A stretch of 64,000 nucleotides of DNA from NCBI RefSeq assembly GCF_029869545.1, contig NZ_JARWQD010000312.1:1-64000 (forward strand). Direction: 5' to 3'. The DNA comes from Nocardia wallacei (lineage in GTDB: Bacteria; Actinomycetota; Actinomycetes; Mycobacteriales; Mycobacteriaceae). This document shows positions 1-8,600 of this stretch, one piece after another; positions within the stretch are counted from its first letter, which is position 1; the number at the start of each line of letters is the position of its first letter. The notes beneath the pieces are model-generated. The model ran no database searches, was not told the origin of the DNA, and saw only the letters and a program-made list of their open reading frames with translations. The position numbers were made by a program, and so were the translations under genes.

Positions 1-225
1 CCCCCGGCCCACCGCCGCGGCGTTGCTTACGCGGGCTCGGGGGAGACCATGTTAATAGGTAAGTCGGGTTTTTTTACGGGGTTAGGGGCGACCCCCGGAT
101 TAATTTACCACCCCCACCCGCCGAAACTCCACCCGGGGGCCCCCCCCCCCCCCGCGGCATCCCTGGCCCGTCTTGGTGAACCGGGCCGCGGCCGCGCCGC
201 GGGGCCCGGGGCCGCGACCCGATCG
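1..225. other. Low-quality or atypical contig-edge sequence
   Basis: The first ~225 bases read unlike the rest of the window. They contain a run of 14 C (140-153), a T run at 69-74, several G and C blocks and TA-rich islands, and no credible coding frame. Protein similarity to the nitrilase fold begins abruptly near 230. This pattern fits uncorrected assembly sequence at a contig end better than a biological element. It is left unannotated apart from the start of the following gene. Confidence 0.6.
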
Positions 226-1030
226 CTCGGTCGATGTCGCGGTGGTCCAATTCGCCCCCTACACCGACAAGGACGCCAATCTGGCGCAGCTGCGGGCCGA
301 GGTGCGCGCGGCGGCCGAGCACGGCGCGCGGGTGGTGGTCGCGCCGGAGTATTCGATGTTCGCGGTGACCCGGCTGGACCGGCGGGTGCTCGACGCGGCG
401 GAACCGATCACCGGGCCGTGGGTCGAGCGGCTGCGCGGGCTCGCCGCCGAATTCGGCGTCCACCTGGTCGCGGGAGTGGTCGAGGCGCCGGGCGGCGGGG
501 AGCGCGAACGCGTCCACAACACGCTGGTCGCCGCGGCGCCCGACGCGGAGTTCGTCGCGGTGTACCGCAAGGTGCACCTGTACGACGCGTTCGGATTCCG
601 CGAGTCGGACATCGTGCTGCCCGGCCCGATCACCGACCCCGCGACCTTCACCGTCGACGGCGTGACGTTCGGCCTGCAGACCTGTTTCGACCTGCGCTTT
701 CCGGAGGGCTGCCGACGCGTCGCGGCCGCCGGGGCGCAGGTGCTGGCCCTTCCGGCGCAATGGATCCCGGGCCCGGCGAAGGTGGACCAGTGGACGACGC
801 TGCTGCGCGCCCGCGCCATCGAGAACACCGTCTACGTCGCGGCCGCCGACCAGGCCGCACCGCGCGGGGCGGGCGCCTCGATGATCGTCGACCCGACCGG
901 CACGGTGCTGGCCGAACTGGGCGAGGCCACCGGAATCGCCACCGCCCGTGTGGATCTCGGGCATCTCGAGCAGGTACGCGAGGCCAATCCCAGCCTGGCG
1001 CTGCGCCGGTTCACCGTCGAACCGCGATAG
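173..1030 (+). CDS. Carbon-nitrogen hydrolase (nitrilase superfamily)
   Basis: A cytoplasmic amidase/nitrilase-fold enzyme that probably hydrolyses a C-N bond in a small amide; the substrate is unknown. The full Glu-Lys-Cys triad is visible: Glu59 in VVAPEYSMF, Lys133 in YRKVHLYD and Cys171 in LQTCFDLRFPE. The total of 285 residues is normal for the family. The start used is TTG 173 (GTG 176 also works), but the first ~19 residues (Ala/Pro/Arg-rich) come from doubtful contig-edge sequence. Recognisable homology starts at VDVAVVQFAPY, so the true N terminus is unsure. A phosphoribosyltransferase gene follows 67 bp downstream on the same strand. Confidence 0.88.
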   Translation: MVNRAAAAPRGPGPRPDRSVDVAVVQFAPYTDKDANLAQLRAEVRAAAEHGARVVVAPEYSMFAVTRLDRRVLDAAEPITGPWVERLRGLAAEFGVHLVAGVVEAPGGGERERVHNTLVAAAPDAEFVAVYRKVHLYDAFGFRESDIVLPGPITDPATFTVDGVTFGLQTCFDLRFPEGCRRVAAAGAQVLALPAQWIPGPAKVDQWTTLLRARAIENTVYVAAADQAAPRGAGASMIVDPTGTVLAELGEATGIATARVDLGHLEQVREANPSLALRRFTVEPR

Positions 1031-1082
1031 TGCCGCGGACGGTCGATGTACGGCTTTCGTCCACAGGTACCGCCACCGGAAC

Positions 1083-1088
1083 TAGACT
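1083..1088 (+). promoter_or_regulatory. Possible -10 box of a leaderless promoter
   Basis: TAGACT lies 9 nt before the ATG at 1098. There is no Shine-Dalgarno sequence between them, which is the arrangement of leaderless actinobacterial transcripts. No good -35 box is visible. Confidence 0.35.
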
Positions 1089-1097
1089 TGACAGACC

Positions 1098-1739
1098 ATG
1101 ATCTATCCCGATCGCGCCGCCGCCGGTCGCGCGCTGGGTGAGTCGCTGCTGCACCTGCGAGCGTCGGACCCGCTGGTGCTCGGGCTGCCCCGGGGCGGGG
1201 TGCCGGTCGCGGCGGCGCTACGCGAGAAGATCGGCGGGGATCTCGACGTCCTGCTGGTCCGCAAGCTCGGCGTGCCCTGGCAGCCCGAGCTGGCGATGGG
1301 CGCGATCGGCGAGGGCGGGCTGCGGGTGCTCAACGAGGACGTGATGCGCCATTCCGGGGTGACTCCCGAACAGCTGGCCGAGACCGAGGAGCGCGAACGC
1401 GCGGAACTGGAACGGCGCCAACGGATGCTGCGCGCGCACGCGGCCCCGATCTCGCCGAAGGACCGCACCGTGGTGATCGCCGACGACGGAATGGCAACCG
1501 GCGCAACGGTTGCGGTCGCCTGCCGGATACTGCGGCTGCACGGGCCGCGGCGGATCACGGTGGCCGTGCCGGTGTCCTCGGCCGAGGCGCTGCACCGCAT
1601 CGAGGAGCTGGCCGACGAGATCGTCTGTCCCTTGGTGCCGCGCGTGCTCGGCGGCGTCGGCGGCGCCTACGACGACTTCCACCAACTCAGCGACGACGAG
1701 GTGATCGAGCTGATCAGCGCAGCCCCCCGGGACGGCTAG
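1098..1739 (+). CDS. Phosphoribosyltransferase family protein
   Basis: A type I PRTase-fold protein of 213 residues. The PRPP-binding motif is VVIADDGMATGAT (residues 125-137), with the two acidic residues and the TGAT loop intact, and LGLPRGGVPVA near residue 28 is the usual N-terminal element of this subgroup. Close relatives in actinomycetes are generally annotated only as phosphoribosyltransferases, and the acceptor base or other substrate is not known. A central charged helical segment (about 88-112) is consistent with the hood region. No Shine-Dalgarno sequence precedes the ATG, so translation may be leaderless. It ends 9 bp before the convergent carbonic anhydrase-like gene. Confidence 0.88.
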   Translation: MIYPDRAAAGRALGESLLHLRASDPLVLGLPRGGVPVAAALREKIGGDLDVLLVRKLGVPWQPELAMGAIGEGGLRVLNEDVMRHSGVTPEQLAETEERERAELERRQRMLRAHAAPISPKDRTVVIADDGMATGATVAVACRILRLHGPRRITVAVPVSSAEALHRIEELADEIVCPLVPRVLGGVGGAYDDFHQLSDDEVIELISAAPRDG

Positions 1740-1748
1740 CCGGTTCGC

Positions 1749-2279
1749 TCAATCATCGATGGCGCTCAGCCCTTTTCGGTGCCGCCGGGCGAGTTCGGCG
1801 TAGAAGCCCGGATTGAGCTTGACCCAGCCCTCGGCCTGCGTACCGGCGAGCGGCCGCTTCACCTCGGCGGGCGATCCGGCGGCGAGCACCCCCTCGGGAA
1901 TCTCGGCGCCGGGCTGCACGAGTGAGTGCGCGGCGACCATCGAACCCGCGCCGATGCGCGCCATGTCCAGCACCGTGGTGCCGTTGCCCACAATGGCTTC
2001 CGCGCCGACGACGGCGCCGTGCAGCACCACGCTGTGGGCGATGGTGGCGCCCGGCCCGACCTCCACCGCGACGTCCGGCGGCGTGTGTACCACGGCGTTG
2101 TCCTGGATGTTGGCGCGCTCGCGCACGATGATCGGCGCGAGATCGGCCCGCAGCACGGCGCCGTACCAGACCGAGGCCCCCGCCTCGACCCGCACGTCGC
2201 CGATCAGCGTGGCCGTCGGCGCGATGAACGCCGTCGGATCCACCTGCGGTCGCTTGCCCTCGAACTCGAAGAACGGCAT
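1749..2279 (-). CDS. Gamma carbonic anhydrase family protein
   Basis: A left-handed beta-helix protein built from hexapeptide repeats (GATIAHSVVLHG, GNGTTVLDMA and others). The three metal-ligand histidines are present at 65, 82 and 87 when counted from MPFFEFEG. This start gives 176 residues, the normal length, and matches the N terminus of the mycobacterial homologue as I remember it. An upstream in-frame ATG at 2330 (17 more residues) has a G-rich stretch in front and cannot be excluded. The fold supports carbonic anhydrase or acyltransferase-like roles; activity is not shown by sequence. It lies 67 bp (or 16 bp from the longer start) downstream of the EspG-like gene on the same strand. 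Confidence 0.85.
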   Translation of the reverse strand: MPFFEFEGKRPQVDPTAFIAPTATLIGDVRVEAGASVWYGAVLRADLAPIIVRERANIQDNAVVHTPPDVAVEVGPGATIAHSVVLHGAVVGAEAIVGNGTTVLDMARIGAGSMVAAHSLVQPGAEIPEGVLAAGSPAEVKRPLAGTQAEGWVKLNPGFYAELARRHRKGLSAIDD

Positions 2280-2346
2280 CTGTACACCGTAAGGCGGTGC
2301 CGCCCGGCCGTCCAGAACAACATCGAGCATCGTCCCCGCCCGGTAC

Positions 2347-3105
2347 TCACCAATCGGCGGTTTCAGTGACCATGCGCTCGGCCGCCGCGACCATCGGGCG
2401 CAGTTGGGTGGCGAAGACCTCGGCGGTGACCGGGACGATGTCTACCTCGGTGCGGGTGCGCACCGTGTAGCGGCCGTCGCCGGTCACATCGATCCAGCAG
2501 AGCACGCCGAGCGGGCGCATGGTGTCGTCGACGCGGCGGGCCGAGACCACGATCTGACCGAGGCCGTCGCGCGGTTGTTTCAGCAGCCGCCGCATCCGGG
2601 CGGATTCCGTCGGCCCGGCGACCGGCACCGTCACCAGGTCGCGGCTGTCCTCGCGCACCCGGTCCAGCGGTGCGGTGCGGCGCGGTCCGGTCCCCGGGGA
2701 ATTCTCCGGCAGCACCGAGACCACCCGCGCCGCAAGGGTTTTCAGCGTCCCGACGAACAGCCGCACCTCGGCGCCCCGATCCGGCGCGGTACCGGCACGC
2801 TGCGCCGCGACCACCGTGACGTGCCCGTCGGCGGCCCCCAGCACCCGCACCGGCTGCGCCTGCCCGCCCGGGCCGTATTCGCCGAACACCTCCACCTGGA
2901 TCGCGGGCCGCGCCAGCACCCGCAGCGCCGCCTCCAGGTCGGGATCCAGGGTGCGGTCGCACCAATCGTGCAGCTCGGGCAGTTGTGCGGCGCGTTCGGC
3001 GCTGTCGCGGGCCGAGAGCCGGACGGCGAGCGGATACGGGATCCGGTCGCCGTCGGTGCGCTCCCAGGCCAGCGCGAACTGGTCCGGGGTGAGCGTCCAT
3101 CTCAC
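2347..3105 (-). CDS. EspG-family ESX secretion chaperone
   Basis: A 252-residue EspG-like protein. The N terminus (WTLTPDQFALAWE) and the later motif DLVTVPVAGPTESARMRRL are typical of EspG proteins. These are cytosolic chaperones that bind the PPE partner of PE-PPE substrates and deliver it to a type VII (ESX) secretion machine. The start is GTG at 3105. It lies 45 bp downstream of the PPE-like gene on the same strand, matching the substrate-chaperone order seen in ESX loci. No ESX machinery gene (eccB-E, mycP) is in the window, so any secretion system would be encoded elsewhere. Confidence 0.8.
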   Translation of the reverse strand: MRWTLTPDQFALAWERTDGDRIPYPLAVRLSARDSAERAAQLPELHDWCDRTLDPDLEAALRVLARPAIQVEVFGEYGPGGQAQPVRVLGAADGHVTVVAAQRAGTAPDRGAEVRLFVGTLKTLAARVVSVLPENSPGTGPRRTAPLDRVREDSRDLVTVPVAGPTESARMRRLLKQPRDGLGQIVVSARRVDDTMRPLGVLCWIDVTGDGRYTVRTRTEVDIVPVTAEVFATQLRPMVAAAERMVTETADW

Positions 3106-3150
3106 CGGCGGCGGCCCGCCTCGATCGTCGTGATGTCGTTCATCCCGCCG

Positions 3151-4446
3151 TCAGTCGTCCTCGGCCCATTCGCCCAGCACCGGCGGCGTGGTCGGGTCGA
3201 GCCGACCGACGAGGTCGGTGCCCGGCTCGGCCGGTTCCAGGTAGGTCGGCTCGTCGAAGTCGTCGTAGTAGTCCTCGTCGAAGTCGTCCTCGTCGTCCTG
3301 GGAACGCTTGGGCGGCACGGGAATACTCGATCCGGAGCGGACGGCGTCACCGGCGGCGAACGCGCCGCCCGCGAGTCCCCCGACGACCCCCGCGCCCATG
3401 CCGCTGACGGTATCGGTGGCGGGGTCGCGGCGCTGCTCGTGCTCCTCGCGCCTGCGCTGTTCGTCGGAACCCTGCGCGGTGGTGGCGGCCGCCGCCGGGC
3501 GGGTCGCCACCGGCGGGGGCGCCGTACCGACCGGAGCCGAGGCCACCGCCACCGAATCCTGGTGCGGCGCAACGGTAGTCATCGGAGCCGCGGGAGCGGC
3601 GGCCGCGGGGCGATCGAGTTCCGGCGCGGCGGTTGCGGCTCCGGCGGGCACGGTGGCGGCGGCCGGAGTGGTCGCCGCGGGCGCGGTATCGGACCCCGCC
3701 GGGGCGACCGCTGCCTGCTCGGCCCGCGGGGTCTGCGGCTCCGAATCGGCTTGTGGCCGTATAGATTCCACCACCGGAGCGGGTGCCGTCGCCGACCGCA
3801 GCCCGGCGGCGGAGTCGGTCGGATCCGGGCCGCCGCCGTCGCCGTCCGGCCCCGGAGCCGGGGACTCGGACGTCGGATACATCCCGCCGTCGTGGAAGGC
3901 CGGGACGCCGTTGCCGGTGGGGACGAACGCCCCCGCGTACACCGTCTCCATCACCCGGACCACGTCCTGGCGCACATTCTCGGCCTGCTTCTGGATCGAG
4001 ACGTTGAGGGTGGCGCGCTTGGGATCCAGCAGCGCCGCTTGCAGATCCGGCCCCGCGGACACCGGCTTCGCCACGGCCGCGCGCAGTGTCTCCGCGGCGT
4101 CGTTGGCCTGGCCGAGCCGCCGCGCGACGTCGGCCATCACATCGGCAACGTGCTGGCCCAGTCCCTCGAACGCCTGCATCGCGGCGACCGCCTGCTGCGC
4201 CGCGCCGCCACGCCAGCCGTCCGCGACGGCGCCGCGGATCTCCGCGTGCGCCTGCTGTACCGCGTCGCCCAGGCCGGTGGCCGCGCCCTGCCAGGCCTGG
4301 CGCCCGGCGGTGAGCACCTCCGGATTCAGCTGCAGCACACCGCGATAGATCTCGTCGTAACGCATCTGGTCGAAGACCTCGACCGTCGGCGCGTAATCGG
4401 GGTCGGCGGTGCCGGACCCGGGCGCGTTCCCGGTCTTCCTATGCAT
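3151..4446 (-). CDS. PPE-like type VII secretion substrate with acidic C-terminal tail
   Basis: A 431-residue protein. The N-terminal ~190 residues form a helical PPE/WXG100-like bundle with a WXG-type turn at Trp78-Gly80 (DGWRGG) and long amphipathic helices. Residues ~190-350 are low-complexity Pro/Ala/Thr. The C terminus is strongly acidic (DEDDFDEDYYDDFDEP and beyond). The chosen ATG (4446) overlaps the upstream gene's stop by 8 bp, implying translational coupling. Position between a small helical partner and EspG supports a PE/PPE-like substrate pair. The N-terminal PPE signature itself is not clear, so the family call is partly contextual. Confidence 0.68.
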   Translation of the reverse strand: MHRKTGNAPGSGTADPDYAPTVEVFDQMRYDEIYRGVLQLNPEVLTAGRQAWQGAATGLGDAVQQAHAEIRGAVADGWRGGAAQQAVAAMQAFEGLGQHVADVMADVARRLGQANDAAETLRAAVAKPVSAGPDLQAALLDPKRATLNVSIQKQAENVRQDVVRVMETVYAGAFVPTGNGVPAFHDGGMYPTSESPAPGPDGDGGGPDPTDSAAGLRSATAPAPVVESIRPQADSEPQTPRAEQAAVAPAGSDTAPAATTPAAATVPAGAATAAPELDRPAAAAPAAPMTTVAPHQDSVAVASAPVGTAPPPVATRPAAAATTAQGSDEQRRREEHEQRRDPATDTVSGMGAGVVGGLAGGAFAAGDAVRSGSSIPVPPKRSQDDEDDFDEDYYDDFDEPTYLEPAEPGTDLVGRLDPTTPPVLGEWAEDD

Positions 4447-4849
4447 GACCCACCCCCACCGCATCCGAGCCGACCCGGCCGATCGCCGCGGAGATGTCCG
4501 CATCGTGCTGGTCGTAGGCCGCGGCGGCCGCGCGCAGCGTGTGCGCCAGCTGCCGTGCGGCGTCGGCGTACTCCTGTAGCCGCTGCAGTCCCTGCGCCGC
4601 CTTGTCCTCGAAGCCGCGCTGCAGCGCGATGCCGGACTCGAAACCACCGAAGCCGGGTAGTGCCGCGGCCGCGCGCAGCGTCCGGATCTGCTGCTCCACC
4701 TGATCGGCGAGCTGCTCGTAGCGCCGCGCACAGCGCTCGTGGACGCCGTCGCCGACGAGCACGCCGTCGATCCACAGCCGGCCGTCGTCGACGGCCTGGG
4801 TCAGGGCAGCGACATCACTGCGCAGGTCCCCGGGTTGTTGCGACTGCAC
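4439..4849 (-). CDS. Small helical protein, probable partner of the PPE-like substrate
   Basis: A 136-residue, almost entirely helical protein with no membrane segment or signal peptide. Heptad-like stretches (YEQLADQVEQQIRTLRAA and LQEYADAARQLAHTLRAAA) suggest a helical hairpin as in PE, EspC or WXG100 proteins, although no exact family motif is visible. Its stop overlaps the start of the PPE-like gene by 8 bp and EspG follows, so a heterodimer with the PPE-like protein is the natural inference. It would be the first gene of a three-gene operon running to 2347. Confidence 0.6.
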   Translation of the reverse strand: MQSQQPGDLRSDVAALTQAVDDGRLWIDGVLVGDGVHERCARRYEQLADQVEQQIRTLRAAAALPGFGGFESGIALQRGFEDKAAQGLQRLQEYADAARQLAHTLRAAAAAYDQHDADISAAIGRVGSDAVGVGHA

Positions 4850-4868
4850 CGGTCCCCCTTTCTCGTGG

Positions 4869-5495
4869 TCACATCACGGGCGCACCGGCCGCGGCGACGC
4901 CCTGGATCCACTCCACGATGTCGGCGGTGACCTGTGTCCGCACCGGTTCGTGCAGCAGATCGTGCCCGGCATCGGCGTACTCACGCAAGCGCAACCCTAC
5001 CGACTCCGGGCGCGCCGTCCAGTCCCGAACCGCATCGATAGGGGCTCGGCGGTCGTCCGCGCCGTGCAGCACCAGCACCGGCAGCCGGGCGGGCAGTTCC
5101 GGCGCCGGGGTGATCACCCGCCGGGGCGTGCCGGTGAGCACCAGCCCGGAGCAGTCGGGCAGCGCGGCCAGGGCGGCGGCCGCGCCTAGGGAGTGACCAG
5201 CGACGATCAGCGCGACCCCGGGACGCTCGGCGCGCACCAGCGCGGCGAAGGCCCGGGCGTCGGCGGCGAGTTCGGGGAGGGTGCCGGGGGCCTGCGGATC
5301 GCCCTCGCTCAGACCCTGGCCCGGGATGTCCAGCGCCCAGGTCTCGATGCGCGCGGCGCCGAGGCCACCGGCGAACGGATGGTAGTGCCCGCTGTGCTGG
5401 CCGGAGCCCGGCAGCAGCGCGACCACAGCCACCGGCCGGTCCACTCGCCACCGCCGATAATGCAGCCGTCCGCGCGCACCGTCGAAAAACGGCAT
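4869..5495 (-). CDS. Alpha/beta hydrolase (lysophospholipase/monoacylglycerol lipase-like)
   Basis: A 208-residue serine hydrolase. The nucleophile elbow is AGHSLGAAA with Ser102. The acid is probably Asp147 in LHGADDRR and the base His178 in DAGHDLLHE. The early segment LLPGSGQHSGHYHPFAGGL matches the oxyanion region of monoacylglycerol lipase-like enzymes. There is no signal peptide, so it should be cytosolic. The start at 5495 was chosen because GGAAAGGA lies 7 nt upstream; a longer in-frame extension lacks homology. It diverges from the large gene at 5694 and its 3' end is 19 bp from the small helical gene on the same strand. Substrate unknown. Confidence 0.85.
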   Translation of the reverse strand: MPFFDGARGRLHYRRWRVDRPVAVVALLPGSGQHSGHYHPFAGGLGAARIETWALDIPGQGLSEGDPQAPGTLPELAADARAFAALVRAERPGVALIVAGHSLGAAAALAALPDCSGLVLTGTPRRVITPAPELPARLPVLVLHGADDRRAPIDAVRDWTARPESVGLRLREYADAGHDLLHEPVRTQVTADIVEWIQGVAAAGAPVM

Positions 5496-5693
5496 CCTGC
5501 AATCCTTTCCGCGCCGAGTAGTCGAGATCATCATGATCCGGCGGCCCGCCGCGCGAAAATCCGGACCACCACCTGCGACGACACGCCCCCCTCGCGCCAC
5601 GCCGAACTACCTCGACTGATTACGCTGGGGCGCGACCCGGTACGCAAGGATGCGGCGGCCGGTGCGGGTGTCCGAGCCACAGGAGGGCCGCGA
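5496..5693. other. Divergent intergenic region
   Basis: 198 bp between the divergent alpha/beta hydrolase and the large nuclease/helicase-like gene. It carries the Shine-Dalgarno GGAAAGGA for the minus-strand gene and AGGAGGG (5681-5687) for the plus-strand gene. I see no clear operator or promoter consensus. Confidence 0.5.
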
Positions 5694-8600
5694 TTGATTC
5701 TGGTCGGTGATCGTGTCGTGTACAGCACCGGCGACCTGGTGGCGGCAGCACGCTGTGAGTTCGCGGTGCTGCGCGCACTCGACGCCGAGCTGGGGCTGGT
5801 GGCGCCGGTGGGTTCCGGCGCGGGTGCCGTGCCGACCGAGCACGGCGAGATCGACTTGCCCGGACCCGATTTCGTCCGCATCGCGCCGCCCGCATCCGCG
5901 ACGACCGCGGACTTGGCCCGCGCCCATCGCGACACGCTGTCCGCGGTGCACCGCGGCGTGGCGGCGATCGCGGGTGCCACCTTCTTCGACGGCACCTTCG
6001 CCGCCTCCTGCGCGGCACTGGTCCGCACGGAGGTCACCGACCGATCCCCGATCCGGGAATCCGCGGCGGGCGACGACGGCCCGGAACTCCCCAGCGAGTG
6101 GTCCGGCAGCGCCGCCATCGATCACGGCGGCCAAGGCCAGGTCGTCGACGGTGACGCACTGAGTTGCTCGTTCGCAACCGCCGACACGCCCGATGTTCCG
6201 GCCGTCGGCGTTCCCTCGCCCGGCGGCCACGACACTGCCACCGGCGACGCGGAGACCGCTCCGACCACCGAGCCTCCCTGCTACATCGTGTACGGATCGG
6301 CGCGCGCCGAGGCATCCACCGCGCAGTTCATCGAGCTCGCGGCGTGCGCGGAAGCGATGCGGCACAGCGGTTTCCGGGTGGATCCCGTGCTGCGGGTGCG
6401 GCATTCGGACGGCTCGGAGTCGACCCGGCCGCTGGCGGAGGCCATCCGGGTGTACGCCGCGCGGCGGCGCCGGCTGGCCGCGATCCTCGCTGCCAAACAG
6501 GACGAGCTGCTGCCGGTGCAGTGGGGCGATCGGCGGTATCTGGCGTGCGGGCGCTGCGCCACCTGTACCGCGGAGCTGGTGACCGGGCGCGATCTGCTGC
6601 TCGTCGCCGGGATGCGCCCGGCCGTGCGGGCGCAGTTGCGCGATGCGGGCATCACGACGGTGGATCGGCTGGTGCGGGCCGACGCCGCGGTGACCCGGGT
6701 GGCGACCCAGACGTTCTCGGCACTGCGCCGCCAGGCCGAGGCGCAGGTGCGGCGCGAGCGCACCGGCGCACCGGTCCACACGCTGATCGACGCGGCCGCG
6801 CTGGCGGCCCTGCCGTCGCCCTCGCCGGGCGATGTGTTCCTCACCGTCGCGGGGAGCCCGGCCGCCGTCGTCGGCGTCGGGGTGCTGCCCACGCGGCCGC
6901 CGGAGGAGGGCGCGGACCCCGCCGATCCCGCCATTCTCTTCCATGCCTTCGGCCTGCACGACGATCCGGCCGCCCTGCTGGAATTCCTGGCCGAGCGGCA
7001 GGAGAACCATCCCGATCTGCGCATCTACCACTACCGTTCCGCGGCCCGTCCGCTGCTGGCCGAGTTGTGCGCGCGCTGCGGCGCCGACGAGGTGGTCGCC
7101 GACGATCTGCTCGGCGCGCTGGTGGATCTGTATCCGATCGTGCGGGCCGCGCTGGTCATCGGCGAACGGTCCTACGAGCTGCGGGATCTGGCGGGCCTGC
7201 TCGGCACCGAGGCTCCCGCAACGGACCTGGAATCGGAGTGCGCGCAGATTCCGCGGCTGCGCGACCGGCTGCGGGACCTGGCCGCCGACAACGACATTCG
7301 CGCCTGCCCGGCCCCGCGCGACACCCCGGCCGAATCGCCCGCCGCGGTCGAGGACGCGCTGCGCGAATTCGCCTTCGACGACCGCGGCGCGGGCGAGCGC
7401 ACCGATCCGGCGGCCCCCGACGAAACCCAGGCGGCGAGCGGCGACGCCGCACCGGGCTGGGACGGAACCCGCACCCCCGCACAGCGATCCGCGGCACTGA
7501 TGGCCGCCGCCCTGGGCTACCGCCGCCGCGAGCGCCAGCCGCTGCACTGGGCACACACCGACCGCCTGCACCGTCCGGTCGCCGAATGGGCCGATACGCC
7601 TGGGGTTCTCGTCGCCGACTGGGGCACCGTGGACACCAAGTGGCACAGCACCGGTCACGGGCCGATGCGCCGCTACCTGAAGCTCACCGGACGGCTGGGC
7701 ACCGGTAGCGCGCCCCCGCCCGGAACACCCGTGCTCACCCTCTACGACCGCCCGGTGCCCGGCATGCGGTGCGTGCCCGGGCGGCGCGCCACCGCCCGGG
7801 CCACGGTCCTGGGCTGCGCGCTGGACGACAATTTCGACGACACCGTCCGCGTCGAGGAGCTGCTGCCGGAGGGGTGCGCGCTCTACGACGATCTGCCGGT
7901 CGCGATCGTCCCCGGGCCGCCCGAGCACGACGAGAACATCGAGGCGGCACTGGAATCGGCCGCGCACGACCTGCTGGTGAGCCTGCCGGAGGTCCCGGCG
8001 ACCGCGGCATTCGATCTGCTGTGCCGCCGCGCGCCGCGGCTGCGGTCGGCCGACGCGCTGCCGGAGGTGTTCGGCGACCACGCCGCCGCGGTGACCGCCG
8101 CCGTCCTCGATCTCGATGACTCGTATGTCGCGGTGCAGGGCCCGTCCGGCACCGGCAAGACCGATACCGCGGCGCGGGTGATCGAGCGGCTCGTCACCCG
8201 CTACCGCTGGCGGGTCGGTGTGGTCGCGCAATCGCACTGGGCGGTCGAGGAGGTGCTCGACGCCCTGGTGCGGGTCGGGGTGCTGCCGGAACTGGTGGCG
8301 AAGTCCGATGCCCGCGCGGTCGCGCCCGAGTGGCTGGCGATCGATCCGGCGCGCTTTCCCCGCTTCCTCGACAATGCCGTCAACGGCTGCGTGGTCGGCG
8401 GGCTGCCCGACGAACTCGCCGATGCCGAGCGGGTCGCGCCCGGCAGCCTCGACCTGCTGATGGTCGCCGACGCCGGGCATTTCCCGGTGGCCGACGCGGT
8501 CGCGGTGGCGGGCAGCGCGCGCAACCTGCTGCTGCTCGGCGACCCCGCCCCACTGCCCGGGCACGGCACCCATCCGGAACCCGTGCACGACTCGGTGCTC

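Noticed and set aside
2404..5196. A 930-codon open frame on the plus strand opposite the EspG/PPE genes
   Set aside because: Arg/Gly/His-rich translation with no domain. It is the usual antisense by-product of high-GC coding DNA opposite genuine genes.
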